A DNA stretch of 64,000 bases from Cloeon dipterum (taxonomy: Eukaryota > Arthropoda > Insecta > Ephemeroptera > Baetidae): the NCBI RefSeq assembly GCF_949628265.1, contig NC_088790.1, forward strand, positions 14,140,545-14,204,544, in the 5' to 3' direction. Positions within the stretch are counted from its first letter, which is position 1; each line of letters starts with the position of its first letter. The translations under genes were made by a program, and so were the position numbers. Under the pieces are notes generated by a model. It did not search any database. It had not been told where the DNA came from and saw only the letters and a program-made list of their open reading frames with translations. Shown piece after piece: positions 39,947 through 53,391 of the stretch.

Positions 39947-40053
39947 TTCAGCCAATCAGAGGCCGCCAACGCGAAATCTTCAGTTTTTTCTCCCCTTCCT
40001 TCATGGCCATTCAAAGGGGACTCTCGCATTGGTGCGGCCTCTGATTGGCTGAA
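39947..40053. promoter_or_regulatory. Perfect 20-bp inverted repeat carrying paired CCAAT boxes
   Basis: The arms 39947-39966 and 40034-40053 are exact reverse complements. Each contains GCCAATCAG or CTGATTGGC, the classic NF-Y CCAAT context, followed by GGCCGC. The spacer is 67 bp. It lies between the divergent coiled-coil gene and OSER1, so a shared promoter module is the likely role (inference). Confidence 0.8.
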
Positions 40054-40234
40054 TATAGCGCTTGACCTGCCATCGGTGAGTGGCTGCAGAACCTTTTAGC
40101 TATACGCCAAAAGAGTGAGCAGAGGATGCTCCACAGTTCGATTCAAAATAAACCAAATTCCTCTCACCTGATTGGCCCGTCGGCTGCATGTCTGGCAGAG
40201 AATTTTGCGCACGCGTCTTTGATCACTGCATTAG

Positions 40235-40260
40235 GTCACGTGACTTCTGAGTGACGTCAC
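40235..40260. promoter_or_regulatory. Adjacent GTCACGTGAC and GTGACGTCAC palindromes before OSER1
   Basis: GTCACGTGAC (40235-40244) is a perfect E-box of USF/TFEB (CLEAR) type. GTGACGTCAC (40251-40260) contains a full CRE. They are six bases apart, about 75 bp upstream of a noncoding OSER1 exon ending at 40332. This is consistent with a core promoter regulated by bHLH-Zip and CREB/ATF factors. Confidence 0.6.
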
Positions 40261-40301
40261 AACATGGACGACATTGGCGAAGTAAAGGAAAGTGCGTTCT
40301 A

Positions 40302-40332
40302 ATGACGGAGAAATTCTTTGTTTTGCCAGCAG
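40302..40332 (+). other. Predicted OSER1 5' UTR exon end with short uORF
   Basis: The donor CAGCAG|GTAAGC after 40332 joins acceptor CTTCCAG before 40733, just upstream of the OSER1 ATG. In this leader an ATG at 40302 opens a 12-codon uORF that ends in the next exon. Another 12-codon uORF (40264-40302) ends in TAATG, so its stop overlaps the second start. Presence in mRNA depends on an unknown transcription start. Confidence 0.4.
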
Positions 40333-40755
40333 GTAAGCGTGCTAATTTAAACCTCAACACTTCTACTTTTTTCGGTTCTTTCGTCTGAACCGGTTGAAAA
40401 TTTAAAATTTTGTCGCAAGTCAAACAGCTCTTGATGTAAACAAACAATGTCGCGTGCTCGCGTGCTGTTCTGTTGTGTTTGCTCTCAAACTAGGAACACA
40501 AATCAGTCGACCTTGCTACCCGGTTCGCCTTGGTAAATTTGGCTCCCATTTTGGGACCGCTTTTCATTCCCGGCCTGACTTTAATAAATTTGAGAAACAA
40601 CCCAACGCACACTTCCAACGTTCAGAAATCGTTCTAAAATTTCTATTCTAGTTTGTATTATGACAAGCACTGACAAGACACAGTTTCAATAACACATTCA
40701 AGGTTTGTGCATTGATTTTATTATCCTTCCAGAAATTTGAGCAGTCTGCATCGTG

Positions 40756-42982
<2,227 letters not shown>

Positions 42983-43011
42983 TCTCCCTCTGCATTTTGC
43001 GACACAATAAA

Positions 43012-45889
43012 AATTAACGTAAAGTTCTGGCGAAAATTTACTCGGATTTTCCCCCATCTCCCTTGGTATGAACGTCTCCCTGTTCTGTTGCACAAGTATT
43101 GCGAATTTGATTGATTGTGGAGGACTAGAGCGTGATTTGGACCTGCGGACATGAATCACCCTTTTATCGTATTCTGTTTTATTTTTCTATAGCTTTGAGT
43201 TAGGTTAACTTCTAACAGTGAACAGGAATAGGAACCAATCAAGCTATCAGCTCCTTCTCCGCACTTAAATTATCCAAATACTTTTGCTACCAAATGTATA
43301 AAAAGAAATATTAAGATCTTGTAAATAAATTGCAAATGTGTAAATGTAAATAAATTATAAAATTCCATTGATTAAATCTGTGTCCTTTTATTATGACTCA
43401 ACCTTAATGGAGCAAAAAGTACAGAGTGAACCTATTTTATTTTAAATGAAAGTGGAAACCAAGAAGTAAGAATAGTTTTAAATCTCAACTTCCTCTAATT
43501 GTAACCATACTGTTTCCCTAACTCATTAACATCCTCATAAATTGAAACCAAATTATTGATAGATATTTGACAGAACCAACTAAAATTTAGTTCAAATAAT
43601 GTTAATTCATAATATGTGCATTTTAATGAGTCAGGGCATAAGAAGAGACACCCAAACTAATTAACTTTAAGGATAATCACGTTTGGAGTTTCAGTTTACT
43701 TATATAGACGCAAAATTTCAGTGGGATTTAGTTATGATTCCTCTAATATCACCACACTAGTAAAGAAATTCCTTAGCCTTTATTTTCAATTGATAAAAAT
43801 GTTTAAAAGCATAGTTTCCAAATTGACTAAACGTTTTAAATTTTCACTCTTCTGGTTATCGAGTTTGAGCTGATAAAAGAAGAGAGAAGTGGCAACGGTA
43901 GAAAAACAATTATTATTTTTTTACTCTTAGTTCAAAAATAGAATAGGGCCGTGTCTCTCTCAGTCTGCAAAAAAACTGCAATTAAATTTCAAGGATCTCA
44001 TCTCCCTCTTTTAATTGAATTTAAATCAACGAATTTAAAATATATCTCCCAAAGATCTGTATTCGGATAAATTTTCACATAGATTTTCAGATAAAATATA
44101 ATTTATGCGTTGATTCTTCTCGGCAGACAAACGCGAAATCGGAAGCAATTTCGCACGCGGAAAGATTCAGGTGCTGCCGACCTTGGCCAATGTCGAGCAC
44201 CTGTTCGCACCTGCTGCGACCTGCGGCCCATTGTTTGGCCTGACGTCACCTGGTGCAACCCGAGCACCGCGTTGAAAAGGTGCAGCTGCAGCCCATGCGG
44301 CGAATAGGGTCGAAGAGTGCACACGGCCGCCGCGCCGCCGGGGAAAAAACGCGGCAAACAAACAGCAGCGTGATTCCCTGTGAGAGTGCAGCTTTTTATT
44401 TTTGAACTCGGGCCAAAGGGGTTCGAGAGATCACAGTCCCATTCACAGAATGCGTCGCCGCCGCCGCCACACTTCTGATTTCTGAGAAGGAGCCGCCTGC
44501 TTCCACGGAATGATTCCTGCGGCGCCACTATTTTTTACCCGTTATGGCTTTCGAGAGTGCAGCGCTTTATGAAAATTAGTCCGCTGGAGCCACGGCGAGC
44601 GAGTTGATGATGATTCATCAACACAGTGTGGTGTGCGAGAGTGCTAGCTGCATAATATTCGCTTCCGTCCAATGTGTGTGTGTGTGTGTGTGGAAGAAAG
44701 ATTTCCGAGTGAGCGCCCACATGGCCGAAACGCATTCTGCATGATTCATTATTCGCTTCATCATGACTAGACCGGCCAAACGGCTAGAAACGATCTTTCG
44801 AATCCGGTTTTTGGCTAAGGAATAAAAGAGTGGCACGTAACAATTAAAGCACTTTATTTTTGGCACTTTTAAATTGATTGCAATAAATTACAGAAATAAA
44901 TTATTACAAACTAGTGAGTGTAACTGTTGAAAATACAGTTTGATAATATTATTAAATGCACGTAACATATAAATATATCACCATTTCTTATTGCTCCATA
45001 GTGGCGTCAACATTTTTTGCAACAGTTTTGGGCGTCTATTTGCAAAATAGATGCGTATAGTAAGCAAAATTCACCAGCTAGGAACTGGAAGTACACTTTA
45101 AAAGGCTCTTCGTTACAACAACTTTTAGGCTTCGATCCTAAACACTAGGACTGGGAATTTAAAACGCCTCTACTTTCACAGTTTTTGGTTCCATTTAGAC
45201 TTTTTTAAAAGCCAAAATAAGATGATTTTCATTCAATTTTCTTGCCGAAGCAGTTGCAATTCTTTTACACGATTTCAGCGTCAAAAGGAGTTTTTAGGTC
45301 AAATTTGGATGAACTTAAAATGTTGCCATTTTCAATACGTTTCATTTGATTTTGAATTTGGCACACGAATAATTCTACAATTTGCGTGATTCTTCGTCAT
45401 TTGAAGTCTAACAGTAGATCTGATGCACAAAAAAAGTAAACTGTCTTATATCCAAGCCATATGATAAAAGACTTACTCCATTGAGAAAATAAAAAAGTCC
45501 TCATATTCTGCGAATATGGACCATTCATATTTACATATTTAGTCAATAAGCGTGTCCATTTTTAATCTCAGACGCGTTCACACATATATCAATTAAAACA
45601 TTCAAGCATTCCGCTTGACATCCCGCGCAAATAGTTTCGAGATTACATCATGAGGTAGCAAAACCAAATCCTCGTCGGCTGCTTTTCTATCTACGTGTGT
45701 CGCCGTTCCGTTAAACCGGCGCGAGAGGAGAGAAAGTTGTAAGCGCGAGCTACAAACATTGCACCAAGGTGTGCAAGCGGCTCGAATCCGTCGTCACCAT
45801 TCCTCTTTGCTCCGTCCAGGGCAGCCGTCCAACAGCCTCTCCGCGGCAGTCTAAGGTTTGTCCGCGAGCGCGAACGCGTCCGCGGAGGC
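43012..45889. other. Noncoding interval with a CpG-rich island and (TG)n
   Basis: OSER1 3' flank with further AATAAA motifs near 43323-43350, then AT-rich DNA. A GC-rich island spans about 44140-44620 and includes a CRE (TGACGTCA, 44241-44248). It could be an enhancer or untranslated exon; no gene could be joined to it. A (TG)10 microsatellite lies at 44673-44692. The segment 45650-45889 is GC-rich and is probably the 3' UTR of the secreted protein gene. Confidence 0.45.
44673..44692. repeat. (TG)10 microsatellite
   Basis: Ten uninterrupted TG units. Confidence 0.95.
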
Positions 45890-46994
45890 TCACGACTCCT
45901 CCACTGAGGGCCGCACGACCTCCGCAGGCTGTCCGGCCGACATGAGCCGCGCCACGCAGCCGGCTCCTACTTTGAATTTCGCATCTCCTATCTGCGCCCT
46001 AGAATAGAGAGGAAAAATGTTGGCTTGATTAAAAAAAAAACAATTTTAATTTGGGTCGGAAGTAGGAAGGGTGTTTTTTCCATAAGGTTTGAAGAAATTA
46101 AAATTCTATCAAATTATTTGCTACAATTTATTTTTAATAAATAGCTGCGGAAAAATGTTGTTGACCACAAGGCTTTCTGAGGACCAAAATTCAAAAGATT
46201 AAATTTTAAAAAAATAAATCAAAAAATGCTATGGTAGATTTTTTTATTTTACAAGCAAGGAAACGTGCAAGACTAGACCGGAATAAAAAATTTAACATTG
46301 TAGCGGTTCCGCACTCTGGCTTGCGGCTCGCTACAAGATGTTAAAAAGGAAAAATAATTTCTAAATGAAATGATTATTTTTTACGATCTTGGAAAAATTG
46401 TTAATCAAATCTAGATTCATATTATCCTATTGAACATCTTAAGAAGAATACGAAAAAACTCTACCCTTTGCAGAAAAATGTTTTATTGAATTTGTTTAAT
46501 TTTTTCAGACCAAAAATATTTTTGGAAAATATTTATTTAAAATAAAAAATTTTATGGGTTGTACAATAATTGATTGAATAAATTTATAGAAAGCCTAGTA
46601 ATTTTAAACTAAATAATTCCCGTTATTATATTGGCAAAATGTCTATGATAAGAGAATCAAATAATCAAATGCCAACTAGAAAAATCATAGACCATAAAAT
46701 TGCGTAATATTGCATCAGGATAGAAACAAAATCGTACCTGTAGGTGAGCTGCGTGCACGTGAACTCGAGTCCGCGCATCTCAAAGACCTTGTTCGGTTCC
46801 TGGCACTTGACCTCGAGCCACCGGACGGGTTTCTTCTTCAGTCCGGTGAGTTTGTGGTTGATGCGGTGGACGGTGTAGGGGCACAGGGGGTATCGCACCC
46901 TGAGCGAGCGGGCGCGGGCCTCCACGGGGGCGGCCGCCGCCTCTGGGCACACGAGCACGAGAACGGCTGCGGCGAGCACCAACCCCATCAGCAT
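45890..46994 (-). CDS. Small secreted four-cysteine protein, family unknown
   Basis: Two exons (46994-46738 and 45998-45890) join in phase 2 (CTACAG|GTACGA to TTCTAG|GGCG), giving 121 residues. A strong signal peptide occupies residues 1-22 (hydrophobic core LVLAAAVLVLV, then AAAA). The mature part is basic and carries exactly four cysteines, at 38, 64, 80 and 100, which could make two disulfides. Notable segments are RVRYPLCPYTV, KKKPVRWLEVKC and MRGLEFTCTQLTY. Arg residues near 26-34 may be processing sites. This looks like a hormone-like or growth-factor-like secreted protein or an immune effector, but I cannot name the family. Upstream (47000-47290) is GC-rich and probably promoter. Confidence 0.7.
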
Positions 46995-48738
46995 GCTGTT
47001 TCAGACTGATCTGTTCGCAGTTCGCATTGGAGTGGCCGGCCGGCTCGCGCGCGGTGAGACTTTCGCCCCCACCAACACTTGGACTGCTGCCTTTGCAGAC
47101 GATGATTCATCTGCCTTTAGCCCAAGGGGTTTTTCGCTGACAGAGTGAGACTCTTTCGGCCCTGTCGCGAGGGCGGTTGGACTTTTCGCAAAAGAGACAC
47201 AGACGCCGACGCTGCGTAAAAATAGAAAGGACTCTTTGACTGCAACTGATCCGGCTGTTTGGAAATACCGTAACAGCGTCTGTCTAACCTGCTCATCTGT
47301 CTGGCCTTCTCGAATTTGTATAGGTTAGTTTGTTTTTATAATATATAAAATCCCCAAACATTCCCGAGACATTTTCGTTAAAAATGGCACACATGACTAA
47401 ATGATCGAAAATACTTCCGATACTTCCAGTTCTGGATATAGCTAGAACACGTTTTCTACGGTGCTTCCAACTAGGTGTTGGTATCGAATTTCAAACGAGT
47501 GTAAAATACAACAATACTAAAATAAGAATTTCAATTATACTTGTTTGATATTTTATTTGGCGTGCTAAATTGTACCTAAATTGCAGTTAGCTTTACTTTA
47601 AAATAGATGAAAAACTGTTTATAAACTACAATCACATATCAAGAGGAAGATCTTCACAAAATAGACAGCAGATAATCATTGAATTAGTTAAGATATAAAA
47701 AAATAAAAGGAAAACTAGGTGAGGATGAATAAAAATTAAAAAGAAAACTCCACACGTTTGTAACGTTGTAGAAGTTAACTAGATTTCGTACGTAAAGTGT
47801 TCAAAGAGAATATGATTTATTTTAATTATACCAAACTTTTTTTGAAGTTATTAGTCACAATCTAGAAAATCGATATAGATACACAGCTAAATAAAAGATA
47901 ATCTAATTCTATTCTTCGTAAGACTGAGGAGTATAACTTAATAAGAAATTTTCCAACTCATCCAATTCTTTTAAGATATCAAATAGGATTAAGTATCTCG
48001 ATTTTAGATTCAAAAGTAATTTTGTATGGAAGATTTTGCTGTCAGTATTGAAATAATTAAAAAAAATACGCCGGGCGAATAATAAAAGCACTGGTTTTTA
48101 TTGTAATTTCGGCCAGTCCCAGGCCTCATCAGAGTTACCTTGCTGGACGCAACTGGAACATTAATATTATTAAATTAGTCAAATTAAAATGCAGCCTAAA
48201 TTTTCTTCTGATTTAATAAACTTTAAATGATGGAACAAAATCTTAGCTCATTTTTTCACCTTTCGATATCTGTTCACTTCGAAAAATTATTGTCTAAGGT
48301 TTTGTGGTTTTGTCATAATATATATGCGGTATAAGTTTGGAGATCCCCTTTTTCCGTGTTTGACTCGCCAGGCGCCGACAACGTGTTTAGAGTAATCTTT
48401 TTTTCACAACACGTGCGAACGCGTCGCGAAAAAAGTCGCCCACTAACTCACTCATGCGGCCCCTTTGTTTGTGTCGATCGGGGATGAATCAGCCGCAAAT
48501 GGGATGATCACGAGTTCACGGCGGCGTCCGCACTAATTGCATGGAGGACTATACAAAAGAGTTAGTTGCGTCACCACACGCACACAACAATAACAAACAA
48601 GATCAGGGAGAGAGAGAGAGACATACACAATTTGGCGGCGGTGCGCGGTCGTGAGACGGAAACCACGGAAATTCAGGACAATTTGAGGCGAGCTGACAAA
48701 CGACGCCGCCGGATGCTCTTGGTTAATCGAATACTCAC

Positions 48739-48807
48739 CGAGCTTTTCAAACTCTTCTGCGTTTCCCATTTAGAAATGAGATTTTCTTTGCTAATCCTCA
48801 TTTCGAA
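48739..48807 (-). other. Candidate orphan exon
   Basis: A 69-bp block is bounded by a good acceptor (TTATTTTCAG, then 48807) and a perfect donor (CG|GTGAGT after 48739). One frame is open throughout, 23 codons including MRISKENLISKWETQ. A second reading starts at an internal ATG with MGNAEEFEKLG. No partner exon could be confirmed in either frame, so it may be untranslated or spurious. Confidence 0.3.
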
Positions 48808-49466
48808 CTGAAAATAACGCATTGTCAAACACAATATTCTGGCACGTGTGTTATTATTTTTTCTGGATTCCTATATATATATTTTGCTAAAGATCCATAT
48901 GTGTTCGACTAGTAATGTAAATGAAGAAAAATCAAGCGGCCTGGTACAATTTCATCCCTCTTCCCTAAAAATATCTAATTTTAAAACAGTTAGAACTCAT
49001 GCTATAATAGAAAATATTGATGACATCTTTAAGACCAAGGGTTTACAACTTTTATATATCATACTTTATAGGCTCGATATTATTTTACATGCAATAAAAT
49101 GCCTTGTTGAACCTATAACTCTGGAATTTATTCAAATATTTTCTTTTCAAATAACATCAGATTTAATTCAAAAATTAACTTGTATAAAAATTAAAGCACG
49201 CTTCAAAAATATTTATCTAGATGAATAGAAAATATACAAATAAAAGGTCAAAATGTTATGTGTAATATTATATTGTACAAAAAATGGTAAATTATTAGTT
49301 CAAAAATTGATTTCCTCTTCTGTTTATATAGACCATTCTCGCATTAATATTGAACAGGTGAAATACTGGCAGGAATTGAAGCGTTGTGAAAGCACGAAAT
49401 TCTTCAGCAGCGACGAAATCCGGGCGCGCGCGATGAAATTCTCATAATATGTAAATCGATACGCAT

Positions 49467-49621
49467 CTTGGTTGGAACGCTGGGAATGCGTTCTCCGGAC
49501 ATGGAGAGCGAGGGGATGTAGGTGGTCCCTGATCCGTTCGCGTCGTCGCAGGTTGAGATGCTGGGCGAGGTGAGGTGAGGCGGAGAATGCTGACGGTTTG
49601 GCGCCGCCAAAGGCTTATTCC
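49467..49621 (-). other. Candidate coding exon, Pro/Ser-rich
   Basis: After acceptor CCTTTGCAG the frame reads NKPLAAPNRQHSPPHLTSPS, then a segment with CDDANGSGTTYIP and SGERIPSVPTK. The composition looks protein-like. The possible donor after TGC (GTATCG, about 49466) is weak. If joined to the exon at 48807 the frame would terminate soon after the junction. No family was recognised. Confidence 0.3.
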
Positions 49622-50699
49622 CTGCAAAGGTATTCCCGGTACGGAAGCAAACAACCTGCAGGTATTCTTAGGTTTCTTTTTTGTGAGTATCGCGCGCCGG
49701 CCGCGCACGCATTACTCATCATCATCTTTGCAGCGGAGCCGAAATACAAAAGCGTGTAATTTTGGGTCAAGGCGGATCCGCGGCGAGGTGAGCGAATTTG
49801 ATTGCCAACCAAGAACGAATGCAACTTGAGAATTTCGCGACCGGAAATTGCCAAATATTTTGGAATCTTGTATCGCTGCTGATCGCGTTTGTGAGTCAAT
49901 AATTGAAGATAAAAATTATCTAAACATTGGAGACATAATCGTTGATTGATTAAAAATTGAGATTAAATAATTATTAATTACACATGAATGGTTAACATCG
50001 TACAAGATTTTTGGCGCAGATGTTAAACCATTATTGCTCGTATCAAAATTATTTCTTAATTTTTTATTCAACGTTTCAATCTAAAATATATTTTTCCAGT
50101 GAATTAAAGGATGAATAAAACATATTTTTGTTTCTTCACATTGTCACTGTTAATTGAATTATTGTCTAAATCCGGCACCAAACCAAAATTGCCCACGCAA
50201 AACCCGTAACCATTTCCAGTTAAAACTAGAACCACAAAATGACGTAACAACGACGGTCAGAATACTTTTTATCATCTTTTTTTATTATAGAGCTTTATAG
50301 AGTAGAAAACTTATTAAAGCAATAGGCACAAAACACTAAAATTTTTACAGCTCAGGTTTTGCACAGTTTTCGAAGCTTCTCACTCATAGAGTTGTTATTC
50401 TTTCACGATACGCATTAGAATGTGAAAATTTATTTGCTTTTAAAAATTTGTATCAAAAATTGTAAACACACCATTTAATATGAAAGTGTCAAATGTTTTC
50501 TAGTTTACAATTCGCAGTTGCACAAAACGTTTTTTAAACGTAAACTTTTAGCTAAAAATCAAATGAATACGAAAAATCCAGCCCGTTGACTCGGATTGAT
50601 AGGGCATTCTTAGGAGTGTCAAAGCAATGGGAAGAAGTTTGGGGATCTAATACTGGCTGCCCAATGTCTGAGTTATCAAAAGGTGGTTAGTTATTAAGT

Positions 50700-50945
50700 G
50701 ACTTGAAATGCTGAAATAGCTCAACGGGCTGGGAGGCGCACCGGCGCCGACTCGCCACTTGCTGGTTTTCGCACCTTTCCAGCGGATTTAGGGACAAAAG
50801 TGTGGCGATGAAAGACCTCGGTGCGGGAGGCGACATTTGGCCCAAGCTCCTCTGCGCGGCCACTCGGGCCCCATGTTATCTACTCAGCAGCGGTGTTATT
50901 GGGACATGGTGAGCTCTTAGCCTACGGGATGTGCTGAGCAGAGGT
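50700..50945 (+). repeat. GC-rich dispersed repeat, copy 2
   Basis: Related to 20744-21020 in the same orientation. The proximal 80 bp include TAGCTCAACGG, which resembles a tRNA box A, a short hairpin GGCGC-ACCG-GCGCC, and GGTTTTCGCACC about 46 bp downstream, where a box B would be expected. The 5' GCTGAAA could pair with 3' TTTCCAGC. This suggests, but does not prove, a tRNA-derived SINE head. Confidence 0.75.
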
Positions 50946-52195
50946 TAAAAATATTTTTTGAAGGCCAAAAAAGCTAACATGTTTCATAATTTTGTCGAAA
51001 TATTCAACTATTTTTATAGAAGAAAAAATTTCTATGATCGCTATATTTGCACATTCGCACTCAAAATCCTCAATTTAATTCTATAAATTAAAATGGGAAA
51101 ACCGTGACAAGCTTGTCTCGCGAACAGACATCTGTCAGCAAAAACGCTCCCTTTTATTTTGTTTGGCTTAAGGAGTACTGAGAAACTCTAAATCAAATTC
51201 AGAGGTCTTTAAAAGCTGGTTAACCTTGAATAAAAGTTATATTTTAAATTATAGTTAATCGTTTTTGCAGTATGGTTAATCTAACGTTATGAATTTTTTG
51301 AGGTATAGTTGTTTGTGAAAATCACTCGGGTAACTCGTCATTTTTAAGAGAAAGGCTTAAAAATTTTCTCGTTATCTCATTTCTCACAGATTTGATATTA
51401 AAGTTTAAAAAACAGTTGCATATATAGGCTGATCATAAAGTGTTATTATGATATTGGATGCCTGAAAGATGACACATATGGACGTGACGCTAAACACACC
51501 CATGCTTTTATTACACGTTGATATAGAAGAAAAACGAATCTGAAAGCCGATAGCTGAAAATAGCTGTTTTCTTGATAATAATCTACGTCATTGATTGATC
51601 AATCACGTCATTTTAGGCTCATTTGCAACAATGTTTTCTCACAATTCCATTTCAAGCTCATTCAAAGTTCAAAGTTTTCTTGAAAATCATGTTTTCACGA
51701 CAAAAAAGTTTCAAAGTCTGTGTCAATGTTTGTGCAAGTCTTGTGATTTCCCTTCATCTGTGATTTAAAGGCTGCGTCTTGTCACCGCAGCCTGGAAAGA
51801 ACAAAGGAAGTTTTCGGGCCGCACGCATAATAATTCTGTTGTCTTGATGGTTACAGCGCACGGTTTTCCTCTTTTAATTCACGGAGCTGCAGCGGTAACC
51901 GCCCAAGTGAACCGCAAAACTACGCACGCTGTTTTCCTTTCGCGATAACCAGAATTAATAACAATATCCTCGTTAATTTCCATCGCGTCTGAGAAAAACC
52001 TACTCGCTCTGCAAAATCACCCGAACTCGTGCAGTGTGCCATTTGGCACGAGAAAAGATTTTCATAATTTTCGCCGTCTTTTCGCTGCTGCCTCGCGGCG
52101 GATGCGGACGGGAAGGAGGCGACGAATGTAAAGATAATATTTCTGGTCGGTCAGCGCGCCGCGTGCAGAGAAGCAGGTTGCGGAAATGCTTCTGC

Positions 52196-52218
52196 GAGAG
52201 AGAGAGAGAGAGAGAGAG
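52196..52218. repeat. (GA)n microsatellite
   Basis: About 11.5 GA units inside a GC-rich island. GA tracts in insects are often GAGA-factor targets in promoters; that role is inference here. Confidence 0.95.
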
Positions 52219-53391
52219 TTTTATTGTTGGACGAAATAAATTCCTGATGGAGAGAGGCGGTCGGGATGAATGGAGTGAGGAGATGCGAGGAACGCGAGCA
52301 ATGTGCCGTCTCGCCGCCGCCGCGAGTGACTCACGTTGTTTCACTACTATATTCTGATGCACCCGCTAATGAGGTGATTCAAAATATGTCGCGGGTGGCC
52401 GGGTTATTACGTCGACGGCACAATGTGCGGGGGCAAGCACAGCATCGCTTCGCAGAAAGAAAACGGCACTACGCCTTATTTGGTGACTCGTTTCAATAGA
52501 CACAAAGTATTTTCCTCTTTTTCACCGCGTGGGGAATTAATGACCACGTGTGCACAAACGAGAAATCGATACCAACGAGATGAGTCAAATGCAAAAAATT
52601 TAATTTATTTGGCTAGTGGGAAGTCCTGTACATCTTATTCTCAACAGCATTTGATATGCCACCGGTGATTTCAATGTTACGATTATGTATTAGATTTAAA
52701 ATGTTTGATCTATAAAAAAACCCTAAGAATCAATGTAATGGGCTTATTTGATGAACGCTACAGAACTTTCTTAACTTAAAAAATACTATACTATTTAGGA
52801 AATTATAACTTCTCTGTGATTCATATTATAATTCGTTACATTAATTCAATATGTCTTTCAACTTCTATGAGATAGTCATTTGCCATGCTAGACATTTTTG
52901 AATGTGTCATTTTTCGCAACATTCGCGGCATAAATTGTATTTACTTGGTTCAGAATTAAAAACCTTTATTGTAGAAAAGATGGTGAGAGTCATATTGAGC
53001 GAAAATGCTTCTAAAATAAACTGCCAATACATTTCATCTGATCGAATTATAATCATTTGAAAGAAATGTCATAAAAGAAACGGAAGATATGAATCAAAAA
53101 TTAATAAAAAAACTCATCTCTAAAGTTTTATTAATAACCTTTATAGCCGCTGTCCATTGTTTCAGCAGCTTGCAAACCTAACTGCCATTTTTGATTCCTG
53201 AGCCTTATGCGTTAATTCATAGCCTCTAAAGCATAGATTTGGTATAATACATTTAAGTTAAAGTATGAGTAGACAAATAAGTTCATTATTCATTTCACCT
53301 CTACGACATTTAAGGATGTCAAAGAATTGGAAAACTTATTGACAGGAAAATCTATTTTATTGGCAAAATATCAAAACAAGCATAGCAATTT

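Larger units (their letters stand above)
47010..53391. other. Gene-poor interval with GC islands and repeats
   Basis: AT-rich DNA with GC-rich islands at about 48340-48740, 49420-49830 and 51980-52480. Two candidate minus-strand exons lie at 48739-48807 and about 49467-49621. The GC-rich dispersed repeat copy 2 is at 50700-50945. A (GA)n tract lies at 52196-52218 and a shorter one near 48607-48621. No complete gene could be assembled. Confidence 0.45.

Noticed and set aside
48735-48769. MGNAEEFEKLG as the start of a protein kinase
   Set aside because: Suggestive of the residues before a kinase glycine loop, but no kinase exon is visible downstream on the minus strand.
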